64,000 nucleotides of DNA from RGDT01 sp964630925 (GCA_964630925.1 CAZVZK010000030.1:14373-78372), one strand, 5' to 3'. Shown: positions 1 through 8,896, counted from the stretch's first letter. Numbers and translations are program-made. Notes: generated from the letters alone by a model not told the origin.

Positions 1-2839
1 CCACGACGCCGGTGAGTGCGAGCGTCGGGCGGTTGTCGTCGAGCATCCAGCCCTTGCCGCGCTTCTCGGGGTGCTTCGGGTCGTAATCCGTGTCGATGGG
101 GCAGCCCAAGTCGATCCACCGGATGATCGTGCGGCGGTCCTCGTCGCTGAGCGCCTTCACCTTCCCGCTCTTCACCGCCTCCGGCGGCGGCATCACGCTC
201 CCGTTGTAATCGAGGTCGGCCCGGTTGAGGTTGAATGACGTGGGCTCCACCTTCTTGCCCTTGAGCGACAGGGTCGTGGAATCGCCCGGCGTCGTCTCTG
301 TCGGGAAATCATCGTTCGTCCAGCCGTCGGTGCGCCTGCCCATGACCTTCCACACCAGAAGGCTCCGCCGCGACTGGAACTTGCGGACGTAACGCGAGGC
401 GTTCGTCTGCCGCCACTGTCTGCTCGGGATCACCGGCTTGTGCCCGAACCGCGCCTGGGAGTCCATCGCCAGGCGGTAGTACACGCCGGGGAAGCGGCCC
501 AGAGACTCGGCGTTCTCCGGCGTCTCGTCGTCGAGGATGAGGTCGCCCGCCGCCTTGCCGTCCTTCGCCGAATGGCAGGCCACGCACGAGCGCTCCAGGA
601 TCGGCCTGATGTCGCGGTGATACTCCACGTCCTTCACGCCGTCCTGGTGCCGCACGCCGGACGGCTCCTTGCCGTCGAGCAGCGGCGTCTTGCGCGTGAG
701 GTCCCACACCTTGTAATCCTTCGCGGCGGCGGCGGTCTTCGCGAAGTCGGTCGGCTTTTGGGAGTGGGCGTGGCAGCCGCCGCAGTCGTTGCGGACCTCG
801 CCGGGGCGGAGCTGGTGCCACGTCTGCGACATGTTCAGGACCATGCCGTCCTTGTCGATGGTCTGGAACGTCCAGGCCACGTCGGCGGGGATCCTCGCCA
901 GGAACGACGTGTCCGGGTTGCCGTCGGGGTCCGTCGGCTGCTTGCCCTTGTGATCAGGGGACGAGACGTCCCCTCGCACCCCTGGGTCGAACTTGCGGAC
1001 GGGGAATTCGCCCAGGATGCGCAGACGCTCGTTGGCGTGGTTGTGGAAGCGCTTGCCGGCGTCGGCCCCGCGCGCCCTGTCGCTCGTCGGCTCCATCGCC
1101 AGGATGCGCACGGCGTGGATGTCCGCGTTTGCATACTTGCCCGCGTCCGCCCCCTGGTTGACCCAGTTGAGCGACGCCCCGTTCTCCGACGTGTTGAACG
1201 GGTCGAGGCCGTCGTAGCCGTCGCGTGACCTCGTCCCCGCGTAGGCCGCCGTCACCTCATCGTCGGCGACGTAGCCGTTGGGGTACGTCTCGCGCTTGTA
1301 CAGGCTGCTCGACCCGACCAGGCCGAACGGCGTGCCGGCGGGCAGGTGCTTGCTCAACGAGCCGTCGTTCTTCAGCGGCGCGATGGCCTTCGGCTCGGCG
1401 ATGCCGTAGATGCGTTTGTACGGGACGAGGGCGCGTGGCCACTGCTCGTTGTACCTCGGATCATTCTTGATCAGCCGCATCTCGGCGGGCTCATCGATGG
1501 CCTTCCCGCCCTTGATGAGGTACAGGCCGCCATCCACCTCCGGGAGGTTGGTGAACTGGTGGTTGGCCGGGCCTGGCGTGTAGCACGTCAGCAGGTGGTT
1601 GTCGGGCGCGCCGGAGGGGTGCGTGAACTTGCCGACGGCGGGGGAGTCCTTCTTGCCGCGGACGGAGCGGCCGGCGGGGCCGTCATCGGGGCGGGCGAAG
1701 CGCGTCAGCGATTCGACGCCGTAGGGCGTGAACGGCATACGCCGCATCGACGGCCGGCCGTTGTCGTGGCGGCCGAAGCGGAGGGCGGTGCTCCGCGTGT
1801 CGAGCATCCACGCCGGGCCGAACGCCGGCGTGCCCTTCGGCTGCGTGAGCGGGAGCTTGAGGTACGTCCCGAAGCCGCTGTTGTTCTGGTTGTAATACTC
1901 CTCGGCGACGATGCTCCCGTCGCCCAGCTGCGTCTGGAAGTGGAATGCGTTGGGCGCCCCCTCGCCGGGCAGGAACGCGCTGATGATGGGATTCCAGTTG
2001 GTGCCGTCGGGGTGGATGCTCCACAGGCCCCACAGGATGTTGCTGCGGAGGCCCTGCGACTCCAGGCTGCTGAACATGATGCGCCCGTCGGTCAGCACGA
2101 CGGGGTGCAGGGCCATGCCGAGGTTGAGGTGGCCGATGCACTCGACGTTCTTGCCGTCGTCATCCATCACGAACAGCTGCAGGCAGGGCGAGGGGTGTTT
2201 GGGCGAGCGGAAGGCGTTGCGGTTACTGACGAAGACGACCCGCCCGCCGGGCAGGGGGCACGGGCCCATGTTGAGCACGCCGTAGTTGACGTGCGTCTTG
2301 CCGGCCTCGTTCTTGCGGAGGTCGCTCGACCAGTCCGCGGCCCCGGTGTTGGGGGTGAAGGCCTGGTCGGTCAGGCGGGTGATCTTGCGTGTCGCAACGT
2401 GGATGCGGTGGATGTCGGCGCCGCCGAAGGGCGGCTGGCCGTGCTGGCTGGTGCCCTTGAGGCCCTTGATGTGGGAGTAGTAGACGGACTCGCCGTCGAA
2501 GGAGACCATCGGGTCGGTGACGGCCCCGTCGGCGCCGCCGGCGACGAGGCACTCCTCCTTGCCGTCGGGCATCAGCAGCATGAGGTCGCTGTCCGGCTCC
2601 ATGATCGCCGGGGTGGCGATCTCGGCCCAGCGTGTGCGGCCCCTGTCGCCCTTGCGCGGCGCCCGCACGTAGACGATGGGGTAATCGAGCTTCACCGCCT
2701 TGTCGGTGGAGACGTGCGGCACCTCGACGTTGATGGGGTCGAGGAAGAGCGCCTCCTTCGGGGGAGCGCCCTTCTGCGCGAGGCCCAGCCCGGCGGCGGC
2801 GCAGAGGGTGACGAGGAGTGCGACGCGGCAGGGGGCCAT
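1..2839 (-). CDS. HzsA-related cytochrome-like protein, 3' end outside window
   Basis: Read on the minus strand from the ATG at 2839, with no stop before the window edge, so about 946 codons are visible and the C-terminus is missing. The first ~21 residues form a signal peptide, which places the protein in the periplasm. The N-terminal ~550 residues look like a PD40/beta-propeller region (repeated patterns such as ADIHRIHVATRKITRL and LQLFVMDDDG). Two c-type heme motifs follow: CGGCH near residue 685 and CVACH near residue 753, the latter in an ERSCVACHSAKDG context as in planctomycete cytochrome C modules. This layout matches proteins annotated as HzsA-related (hydrazine synthase alpha-like), which are common in non-anammox planctomycetes. 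True hydrazine synthesis is not implied. It is divergent from the LRR gene at 2981. Confidence 0.8.
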   Translation of the reverse strand, partial: MAPCRVALLVTLCAAAGLGLAQKGAPPKEALFLDPINVEVPHVSTDKAVKLDYPIVYVRAPRKGDRGRTRWAEIATPAIMEPDSDLMLLMPDGKEECLVAGGADGAVTDPMVSFDGESVYYSHIKGLKGTSQHGQPPFGGADIHRIHVATRKITRLTDQAFTPNTGAADWSSDLRKNEAGKTHVNYGVLNMGPCPLPGGRVVFVSNRNAFRSPKHPSPCLQLFVMDDDGKNVECIGHLNLGMALHPVVLTDGRIMFSSLESQGLRSNILWGLWSIHPDGTNWNPIISAFLPGEGAPNAFHFQTQLGDGSIVAEEYYNQNNSGFGTYLKLPLTQPKGTPAFGPAWMLDTRSTALRFGRHDNGRPSMRRMPFTPYGVESLTRFARPDDGPAGRSVRGKKDSPAVGKFTHPSGAPDNHLLTCYTPGPANHQFTNLPEVDGGLYLIKGGKAIDEPAEMRLIKNDPRYNEQWPRALVPYKRIYGIAEPKAIAPLKNDGSLSKHLPAGTPFGLVGSSSLYKRETYPNGYVADDEVTAAYAGTRSRDGYDGLDPFNTSENGASLNWVNQGADAGKYANADIHAVRILAMEPTSDRARGADAGKRFHNHANERLRILGEFPVRKFDPGVRGDVSSPDHKGKQPTDPDGNPDTSFLARIPADVAWTFQTIDKDGMVLNMSQTWHQLRPGEVRNDCGGCHAHSQKPTDFAKTAAAAKDYKVWDLTRKTPLLDGKEPSGVRHQDGVKDVEYHRDIRPILERSCVACHSAKDGKAAGDLILDDETPENAESLGRFPGVYYRLAMDSQARFGHKPVIPSRQWRQTNASRYVRKFQSRRSLLVWKVMGRRTDGWTNDDFPTETTPGDSTTLSLKGKKVEPTSFNLNRADLDYNGSVMPPPEAVKSGKVKALSDEDRRTIIRWIDLGCPIDTDYDPKHPEKRGKGWMLDDNRPTLALTGVV

Positions 2840-2980
2840 GAGGGAGCCCTCGGTGGGTGATGGGGGGAGGAGGTCAGGATACCGCGGGCGGGCGCGGGGG
2901 GCCAGGGGAGGGGGACGCGAGCCGGACACGCCGCCCCGCCCTATCGTGACGGGTGTGCCTCACGCCGCCGAGATCACGCC

Positions 2981-4579
2981 ATGCACGACGCCTTCCTGTC
3001 GGCGATCATCGACGCCCCGGAGGACGACACGCCGCGCCTCGTCTACGCCGACTGGCTCGATGAGAATGGCGAGCCGGAGCGAGCGGAATTCATCCGCACC
3101 CAGTGCCGCACGGCGCGGCAGGCGGTGCCGGCCATCGCCGACGAGCTGCGTGCCGACGACCTGCTCGACGCCCACGGACACGCCTGGCGCGCGGGGCTTC
3201 CCACGCTCGACGGCATCCGCTGGAAGGAGTTCGAGCGCGGATTCCCAACCTGGGCCGAGGCCGACGACCTCGCCACGTTCACGCGCCACGCCGAGGCGTT
3301 GAGCCGCACCACGGCGCGCAAGTTGCGATTCTACTGGGATGATGACGTGGAGAAGGAGGCGCTGCCCGAGGGGTGGGCAGGCTTCGCCGGTATGGCCGGG
3401 CTGGTGTTCGAGTTCTGGACGTTCGACGCGGCGGAGACGGCGAGGTTGGCGGCGTCACACCACGCCGGCGGGCTGGAGTCACTGGCGATCCGCTACAGCG
3501 ACTTCGACGCCGCGTCGATGGCCGTCCTGGCTGCGTCACCGAACCTCGCCCGGCTGCGACACCTCGACCTTACGAATCACCTCGTCGCCGCCGAGGGCAT
3601 CCGCGCTTTGGGCCGCTCCTCCACGCTCACCGGGCTGCGACATCTCAACCTGTCACATGACGACCTCGCGGATGAGGAGCATAACCTCTTCGACACCAAC
3701 GCGATGACCGCGCTCGCCGGTGCCGAGACCTTGCGTCATCTTCACACGCTGAAGCTGTGCCCCTACACGCTGACGCGCGAAGGGTGCGCGGCGCTGGCGG
3801 GGTCGCCGCATCTGCGCGGGCTTCGCTCCCTGGCGTTGGCGAGCGGCGAATTGGAAGGTGGCGCCCTGGAGGCGCTGCACGATTCCGCCCTGCTGGCGGG
3901 TCTGGAGAAGCTCGACCTGCGGGACCTGCACGTCACCCTCGCCGACCTGCGCTCGCTCCTGCGCTCCCCGAGGCCGCCTGGCCTTTTCACGATGGCGCTC
4001 GATGTCGAGTGGTGCGGTGCCGACGGGATACGCGCTCTGCTGGCCTCGGCGTGGGCCGAGGGGCTGACCGAGCTGCTCCTCGGGGGCCGTGCGAAGGACG
4101 GCGGCGAGCCGCCGGCACACGCCCTCTCGTCCGGCGTCGGCAGCCTGGGCAAGCTGGAGCAGCTCTACCTCCGCGAGCTGAACGTTGATGACGGCGTCCT
4201 GCTCGCGCTGACGCGCGGCGGCCTCGACAGGCTGGCGAGTCTGCACCTCAGTTACACGGCCACGGTGACGGAGGAAGGGCTGCGTGCTTTCGCCGAATCG
4301 CCCGGCCTGCCGGCGCTGCGTCGGCTCCGATTCTCCGGGCCCTGCCTGGGCGGGATGGTGGTCGATGCGCTCGCCGGCACCGCGTTGGCGTCGCGTTTGC
4401 TGCACCTCGACCTGTCGCACCAGCGTCTGCGGCCCGGCGACATCGAGCCGTTCCTCGCTCGGACACGCTGGCCGCGCCTGACCCGCCTGAACCTGTCGCG
4501 GAATGTCCTCGGCGAGAGGGCGGCCCAGGCGCTACGAGATTGCTGGGGCGAGGCCGTCGTGCTTGATGGCGTGGATTGA
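2981..4579 (+). CDS. TIGR02996 domain / leucine-rich repeat protein
   Basis: This 532-residue protein starts MHDAFLSAIIDAPEDDTPR and continues LVYADWLDENGEPERAEFI, the classic TIGR02996 repeat-companion domain of Gemmata-type planctomycetes (residues ~1-45). From about residue 150 to the end it is built of degenerate leucine-rich repeats of roughly 24-30 residues, for example LRHLDLTNHLVAAEGIRALG and LLHLDLSHQRLRPGDIEPFL. There is no signal peptide or membrane segment, so it is probably cytoplasmic. The family is thought to act as protein-interaction scaffolds and no partner can be named. A second TIGR02996 protein, with HEAT repeats instead of LRRs, lies at 60611. The start is set by the domain's usual N-terminus. 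Confidence 0.85.
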   Translation: MHDAFLSAIIDAPEDDTPRLVYADWLDENGEPERAEFIRTQCRTARQAVPAIADELRADDLLDAHGHAWRAGLPTLDGIRWKEFERGFPTWAEADDLATFTRHAEALSRTTARKLRFYWDDDVEKEALPEGWAGFAGMAGLVFEFWTFDAAETARLAASHHAGGLESLAIRYSDFDAASMAVLAASPNLARLRHLDLTNHLVAAEGIRALGRSSTLTGLRHLNLSHDDLADEEHNLFDTNAMTALAGAETLRHLHTLKLCPYTLTREGCAALAGSPHLRGLRSLALASGELEGGALEALHDSALLAGLEKLDLRDLHVTLADLRSLLRSPRPPGLFTMALDVEWCGADGIRALLASAWAEGLTELLLGGRAKDGGEPPAHALSSGVGSLGKLEQLYLRELNVDDGVLLALTRGGLDRLASLHLSYTATVTEEGLRAFAESPGLPALRRLRFSGPCLGGMVVDALAGTALASRLLHLDLSHQRLRPGDIEPFLARTRWPRLTRLNLSRNVLGERAAQALRDCWGEAVVLDGVD

Positions 4580-4721
4580 GACTGTGGCGCGAGCCCCTTG
4601 CGCCTTTGCGGCCCTTGACGCGCCTCGGCGCGCCCGTTCCGCCCCATCCCGGCGCAATTCCAGGACCCGGCCGCGCCCGTGGCCGATACTGGGGGCGTGC
4701 AGGGCTGCCGGAGGGCACGGC

Positions 4722-4922
4722 ATGAGCCGCGAAGTGAACGTGTTGGCGCTCGTCAAGGGCGACGAATACTTCGTCTACGTCTACGACGACGCCAGCCGCG
4801 CCGCCCTCGACGCCCAACTGAAAGGGCACGCGGCCGACCCCGGCCTCGCCCTCTCCTTCTTCGACGCCGCCGTCCTTTGCAAGAAGGCCGACGAGCAGGC
4901 GAAGGCCCGCGCCCGCATCTGA
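4722..4922 (+). CDS. Small conserved-looking protein, 66 aa
   Basis: A 66-residue protein beginning MSREVNVLALVKGDEYFVYV, with a purine-rich GGAGGG just upstream of the ATG. It contains FVYVYDDASRAALDAQL, a GHAADPGLALSFFDAA stretch and a polar tail. It has no signal peptide or transmembrane segment. It resembles short hypothetical proteins seen in planctomycete genomes, but I cannot assign a function. It lies 70 bp upstream of the xer gene on the same strand, so the two may share a transcript. Codon-position GC bias looks like that of real genes here, and the frame upstream of this ATG does not resemble protein. Confidence 0.65.
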   Translation: MSREVNVLALVKGDEYFVYVYDDASRAALDAQLKGHAADPGLALSFFDAAVLCKKADEQAKARARI

Positions 4923-4992
4923 CCCCGCGGAGGAAGGGACGCCTCCACCGCCCGACGGCGGATTCGCGTCCCCTTCCCCGACGAGGTGGAGC

Positions 4993-5880
4993 ATGCAGCA
5001 GGCGCTCGTCGCGTTCCTCCGCCACCTCGGCGTCGAGAAGAACGCCTCCGATCACACCGTCAAGTCGTACCGCGAAGACCTCACCCAGGCCGTCGAGTTC
5101 TTCACGAAGCAGCTCGGGGGCGGCTCGCCCCGGCCAGCGCAGGTGAGCGTCCGGCACGTCCGCGCGTTCCTCGCCTGGCTCACCGCGGAGAAGGGCTACG
5201 CCCGGGCCACCGTCGCCCGCCGGCTCGCCGCGGTGCGCTCGTGGTTCCGCTACCTGTGCCGCGAGGGCGTGCTGACGACGAACCCCGCCCACGGGCTGAA
5301 GGGGCCGCGACGCGAGAAGAAGCTGCCCCGCGTCCTCCAGCGCGAACAGGCGGAGAGCCTCGTCGAGGCCCCCTCCGCCGACGCCCCGATGGGGCTGCGT
5401 GACCGCGCCCTGCTGGAGGTCCTGTACTCCGCCGGCGTCCGCGTCGCGGAGCTGGTCGGCATCGGCCTGGATGACCTGGACCTCGAGGGCGGCTGCGTGA
5501 CGGTCCGCGGCAAGGGGCGCCGCGAGCGCCTGGCCCTGCTCGGCCCGCAGGCCGTCGCCGCCCTGACGGCGTGGCTGGCGGTGCGGACACCGGCGGCGGG
5601 GGAGGCCGCCGTGTTCCTCAATCGGTTCGGCAAGAGGCTGACCGTGCGCAGCGTGGGGCGGATGCTGGGCAAGCACGCCGCCATCGCCGGGGCGGCGCCC
5701 GGCACGAGCCCGCACACGCTGCGGCACACGTTCGCCACGCACCTCCTCGACGCCGGGGCCGACATCCGGGGGGTGCAGGAGCTGCTGGGGCACAAGAGCC
5801 TCGGGACGACGCAGATCTACACCCACGTCAGCACGCAGCGGCTGCGTGAAGGATACGACAAGGCCCACCCCCGCGCCTGA
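4993..5880 (+). CDS. xerC: Tyrosine site-specific recombinase XerC/XerD
   Basis: A 295-residue protein of normal Xer length. Residues ~1-90 form the SAM-like core-binding domain (HTVKSYREDLTQAVEFF) and residues ~110-290 the catalytic domain. The catalytic set is visible: Arg in GVRVAELVG (~150), HTLRHTFATHLL with H239 and R242, the His of LGHKSL (~268), and the nucleophile Tyr276 in TTQIYTHVS. It would resolve chromosome dimers at dif with a second Xer protein. XerC and XerD cannot be separated reliably by eye, so the symbol is provisional. It is not flanked by att-like repeats or mobile genes, which favours the housekeeping recombinase over an integrase. Confidence 0.85.
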   Translation: MQQALVAFLRHLGVEKNASDHTVKSYREDLTQAVEFFTKQLGGGSPRPAQVSVRHVRAFLAWLTAEKGYARATVARRLAAVRSWFRYLCREGVLTTNPAHGLKGPRREKKLPRVLQREQAESLVEAPSADAPMGLRDRALLEVLYSAGVRVAELVGIGLDDLDLEGGCVTVRGKGRRERLALLGPQAVAALTAWLAVRTPAAGEAAVFLNRFGKRLTVRSVGRMLGKHAAIAGAAPGTSPHTLRHTFATHLLDAGADIRGVQELLGHKSLGTTQIYTHVSTQRLREGYDKAHPRA

Positions 5881-5914
5881 AACCAACCCCGACCCGCAAC
5901 ACGGAGCCAGAGCC

Positions 5915-7039
5915 ATGACACACACCCTCCGCGCCGGGAGACCCGCCCTCGTGTTGGCCGCCTTTTTCTGGGCGGCGCTGACGTGTCACTCCTCGGGCCT
6001 GAAGTGGCAGCCCGATTACGGAAGCGCCCTCAAGGAGGCGGCGAAGACGGGGCGGCCGATCCTCCTCGTCGTCGGCACGGACGCCTGCCACTGGTGCAAG
6101 CAGCTCGACGCGCGGTCGCTGTCCGAGGAGGGGGTGGCGACTCTGCTCAACGCACGCTACGTCCTGTACAAGGTCGACGCCGAGAAGGAGGCCGGCCTGG
6201 CGGCGGCGCTCAAGGTGCAGGTCTACCCGAGCATGTACTTCTCGTCGTCGTCGGGGTCCATCGTCTCGTACCAGGAGGGGTTCCTCGAGGCCGACAAGCT
6301 CAAGGCCCGGCTGGTGGCGGTGCTGGCGTCGGTGGGCACGCCGGACTGGATGCAGCGCGACTTCGAGATGGCGGGCGAGGCCGTGAAGGCCGGCAGCCCG
6401 TCACGCGCCCTGACGCTGTTGCGGACCATCGTCGAGGACGGCAAGTCGCGGCCCGTGCAGGTGAAGGCCCGTGAGATCCTGGCGAAGCTGGAGAAGGACG
6501 CGCGGGCGGAGGCCGACAAGGCCGCCGCGATGGCGACGGGGGGCAAGACCGCCGAGGCCATCGTCGCCCTGAAGGGGCTGGAGACGAGTTACCCCGGCAC
6601 GCCGGCGGCTCGCGAGGGGAAGCAGCTCCTCATCAAGCTGATGAGCCGGACAGCCGAGGCCGAGCGCGAGCGTTCGGAGCAGGCGAAGGAGCTGCTCGAC
6701 GCGGCCCGCCGCGACCTGAAGGCGCGGCAATTCCTGGCGTGCCTGGAGAAGTGCGACCAGCTCGCGGGCTCGCACGCCGGGAGCGAGGAGGCCGACGAGG
6801 CCGAGAAGCTGGCGCGGGAGATCAAGGGTAACGTCGAGTGGATGCGTGGGATGATGGGGCAGTTGGAGGAGCGTCAGGCGAGCCTGCTGCTGGCGATGGC
6901 CGAGGCGCACGCCCGGAAGGGCGAGCCGCAGGAGGCGGCGCGGCACCTGGAGCGGCTGGTGACGCTATACCCGTCGTCGCGCCACGCGGAGTCGGCGAAG
7001 TCGCGGCTGGCACGGCTCAAGGGCGGGCCGGCCGAGTGA
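5915..7039 (+). CDS. Secreted thioredoxin-like protein with helical TPR-like C-terminus
   Basis: The ATG at 5915 gives 374 residues with an N-terminal signal segment (VLAAFFWAALTCHSS). A longer in-frame start at 5846 would overlap the xer gene and is less likely. A thioredoxin-fold domain follows at about residues 28-145, with a CHWC active-site motif (C58, C61) in GTDACHWCKQL and the cis-proline region VQVYPSMYF. Residues ~155-374 are helical and charged with TPR-like spacing (EILAKLEKDARAEADKAAAM, AARHLERLVTLYPSSRHAES). This suggests a periplasmic disulfide reductase or chaperone-like protein. The stop codon lies inside the left arm of a perfect hairpin. Confidence 0.75.
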   Translation: MTHTLRAGRPALVLAAFFWAALTCHSSGLKWQPDYGSALKEAAKTGRPILLVVGTDACHWCKQLDARSLSEEGVATLLNARYVLYKVDAEKEAGLAAALKVQVYPSMYFSSSSGSIVSYQEGFLEADKLKARLVAVLASVGTPDWMQRDFEMAGEAVKAGSPSRALTLLRTIVEDGKSRPVQVKAREILAKLEKDARAEADKAAAMATGGKTAEAIVALKGLETSYPGTPAAREGKQLLIKLMSRTAEAERERSEQAKELLDAARRDLKARQFLACLEKCDQLAGSHAGSEEADEAEKLAREIKGNVEWMRGMMGQLEERQASLLLAMAEAHARKGEPQEAARHLERLVTLYPSSRHAESAKSRLARLKGGPAE

Positions 7040-7079
7040 GTCACATGCTCAACCGCTCACACCGTTGAGCATGTGACTC
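7038..7079 (+). terminator. Perfect 16-bp hairpin overlapping the stop codon
   Basis: Left arm 7038-7053 (GAGTCACATGCTCAAC) and right arm 7064-7079 are perfect reverse complements around a 10-nt loop. The left arm begins within the TGA of the thioredoxin-like gene. No U-run follows, so it may act as an RNA 3'-end stabiliser or be part of the repeat family that fills the next 280 bp, rather than a classical intrinsic terminator. Confidence 0.55.
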
Positions 7080-7320
7080 CGGCGTCAACCGACGCCTTGA
7101 GTCACGGAAAGGCGTCGAGTGCGCGAGTCACATGCTCACCTGCTCACCTGCTCACCACGCGCACGGGTCAGCACCCCGGCCCCGGAGTCACCTGCCCACT
7201 TCGCGGAGTCACATGCCCACTTCTTCTCCGTTTGGCCAGGTAACCCGGCGTCAACTGACGCTGTGAGTCATTGACAGGCGCCGAGTGCGCGAGTCACAGG
7301 GCCACCTGGCCACTTTGTGT
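7040..7320. repeat. Intergenic repeat cluster (GAGTCAC.TG.CCAC family)
   Basis: The whole gap before 7342 is repeats. Two 60-bp direct copies lie at 7081-7140 and 7247-7306 (about 50 of 60 positions identical by eye), each starting GGCGTCAAC and ending GAGTGCGCGAGTCACA. Between them are shorter units such as GAGTCACCTGCCCACTT and GAGTCACATGCCCACTT, and TGGCCAGGTAACCC. The same words recur at 38741-38850, so this is a dispersed family. No coding potential is visible. Confidence 0.7.
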
Positions 7321-7341
7321 ACGCCCACCCTCGCCCGGGCA

Positions 7342-7497
7342 TCAGCGCCACAGCGCCCAGAAGGCGGCGAGGGTCAGCGCGATGGCGCCGGCGGCGAGGA
7401 GCCACCAGCGGTAGCGGCGGCTGCCCTTCTGACGCATGCGTGACAGGGCGACCGCGTGCAGGGCGTCGCGGTACTCGTCGGTCTTGATGGCGGGCAT
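7342..7497 (-). CDS. Small single-span membrane protein, 51 aa
   Basis: Reading minus from the ATG at 7497 gives MPAIKTDEYRDALHAVALSR, then a basic stretch (MRQKGSRRYR) and one hydrophobic segment (WWLLAAGAIALTLAAFWALW), ending with Arg and TGA at 7342. The charge pattern predicts a cytoplasmic N-terminus and a single transmembrane helix. The clear amphipathic, basic, hydrophobic order argues that it is a real gene despite its size. Function is unknown. It is separated from the next minus-strand gene by about 90 bp. Confidence 0.55.
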   Translation of the reverse strand: MPAIKTDEYRDALHAVALSRMRQKGSRRYRWWLLAAGAIALTLAAFWALWR

Positions 7498-7584
7498 GGC
7501 ATCCTCGCGCGTGTCGGGACCGGGCCGAGGGTGATCCTACGACAACCGGGCGGGGCCGCACAACACCAAAGGGCGGTGCTGAGG

Positions 7585-8544
7585 TCATCGTTTTGCCTTC
7601 CTCTTCGCCTCGATGACTTGGATGGCGCTGAGCGCGCTGCGTGCATCGGCAGCGATACAGGTCTCCGGATGCTCTTTGATTAACAGGCGGAGCGCCTCGG
7701 CGGTTCGGTAGTCCGTCCCGGCACGCCTTCGGTCGTAGCCGCTCAGAGCGAGGCTGTGGGCGGCAAGCCCTTTCATGTACGGACTGGCACAATCGGAGCG
7801 GAGGGTCGCCCGCAGACTATCGCGCCGTTCACGCACCTCCGCGGCGGGAGGGGTAGCGACGGTGAGGGGCCAAGTAGCCTCGGTCTGCCCGTGGAGGAGA
7901 TCACAGCACGCGCGGAATCGAGGGGATCTGGTCTTTGCCCTCACCTGATGCCATTTCTCGGCGTCGTGGAGCCAGCTACTCCAACGACCCTTCTTGACGA
8001 GCCCTGCGATCAGCTCGGCCGTATCCTTCTCGTCGTGAGTCGTAGGGAGGACGGTGAATGTGACGGGGTTACTTGCAAGCACCAGAGGCTTCGCGTCGTC
8101 CGGTGACTTTGTGAGCGTATACCCGGCCTCGCAGACCGCCCGGACGGTGAACCTGCCTGTAGCGAACGCCTCCCGTTCGCTGGCGTCTTGCAGGAACATC
8201 CTACCGGGCAGGTATTCGTCAGGCGCCAGCCGGTCGAATACCTGCTTCTCAAGGGCGGCGGGTGTGGCAAAACTTGGCCACAACTCGACCACCTTCCCCT
8301 TCTCCGGCGTTACTTCAAACCGGAACCGCATCACCAGCGCGGCGGACGGAACCCCCAACTCGCGCGAAGTCACGTTCTTTAGGCATAGGTCGCACCAGAT
8401 GGGCTCCCACCGACGGTACTCCTGGCGATCCAGACGGAGGTGTAATTGCAACGGGCCCTTGGTAAGCGGCACCGGTGCCGCCCCCAGCGGATTGTTTGAT
8501 CCGAAGAAAACCAGAAGAGCGGTGAGACGAATGAAGGCACGCAT
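7585..8544 (-). CDS. Secreted protein of unknown function
   Basis: The ATG at 8544 (a GTG lies one codon earlier) gives 319 residues. The N-terminus MRAFIRLTALLVFFGSNNP followed by LGAAPVPLTKG is a clear signal peptide. Residues ~30-170 look like a beta-sandwich (LQLHLRLDRQEYRRWEPI, MRFRFEVTPEKGKVVEL, ASNPVTFTV), reminiscent of BsuPI/intracellular proteinase-inhibitor-like modules. The C-terminal half is helical and charged, ending in basic residues (IEAKRKAKR). I do not recognise a named family. Base composition is visibly less GC-rich than in the flanking genes, so recent acquisition is possible. A 17-bp inverted repeat lies upstream. Confidence 0.6.
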   Translation of the reverse strand: MRAFIRLTALLVFFGSNNPLGAAPVPLTKGPLQLHLRLDRQEYRRWEPIWCDLCLKNVTSRELGVPSAALVMRFRFEVTPEKGKVVELWPSFATPAALEKQVFDRLAPDEYLPGRMFLQDASEREAFATGRFTVRAVCEAGYTLTKSPDDAKPLVLASNPVTFTVLPTTHDEKDTAELIAGLVKKGRWSSWLHDAEKWHQVRAKTRSPRFRACCDLLHGQTEATWPLTVATPPAAEVRERRDSLRATLRSDCASPYMKGLAAHSLALSGYDRRRAGTDYRTAEALRLLIKEHPETCIAADARSALSAIQVIEAKRKAKR

Positions 8545-8896
8545 CACCGGGATCCAATAGGGGTATCTCGATCACGAACCTTGTACAGTTGGATCAGAGC
8601 AAGCTCGTACAAACCGTTGCTGTCGTCGTGCTTGTTGACGCCCTTGTCGGGCGCCATCAAGCAGCCATTCGAGTTGTCGTGAGCAGGGAACCGCACACGA
8701 CAACTCGAATGGCGAGAGAGTCCGCTGAACGTGCCTCGCTTCGCTCTGCCGCATCATCGGTCGAACCCCTCTCCGGCGCCGAATGACTCTCTCCCTCGCT
8801 CCTACGCCCTTCATACGCTGTGAACGCCCCTCAAGGGCAATCTTATCACCGCCACCCGAGGCTGCGATGGCGTGCATCGGGATGTTGACAGAGGGT
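8545..8896. other. Intergenic stretch with inverted repeats, no gene seen
   Basis: About 350 bp with lower GC than its surroundings. It holds the 17-bp inverted repeat at 8665-8712 and a minor TTGTAC...GTACAA pair at 8581-8612. No convincing reading frame is visible on either strand. Confidence 0.5.
8665..8712. repeat. Perfect 17-bp inverted repeat
   Basis: Arms 8665-8681 (CCATTCGAGTTGTCGTG) and 8696-8712 are exact reverse complements with a 14-nt spacer. It sits downstream of the RNA-ligase operon and upstream of the secreted-protein gene, all on the minus strand. It could be a terminator for the operon (no U-tract follows) or an operator for the downstream gene. Confidence 0.6.

Noticed and set aside
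4993..5880. Integrase of a genomic island
   Set aside because: The protein has the size and motifs of housekeeping XerC/D, and no attachment-site duplication, tRNA or phage genes flank it.
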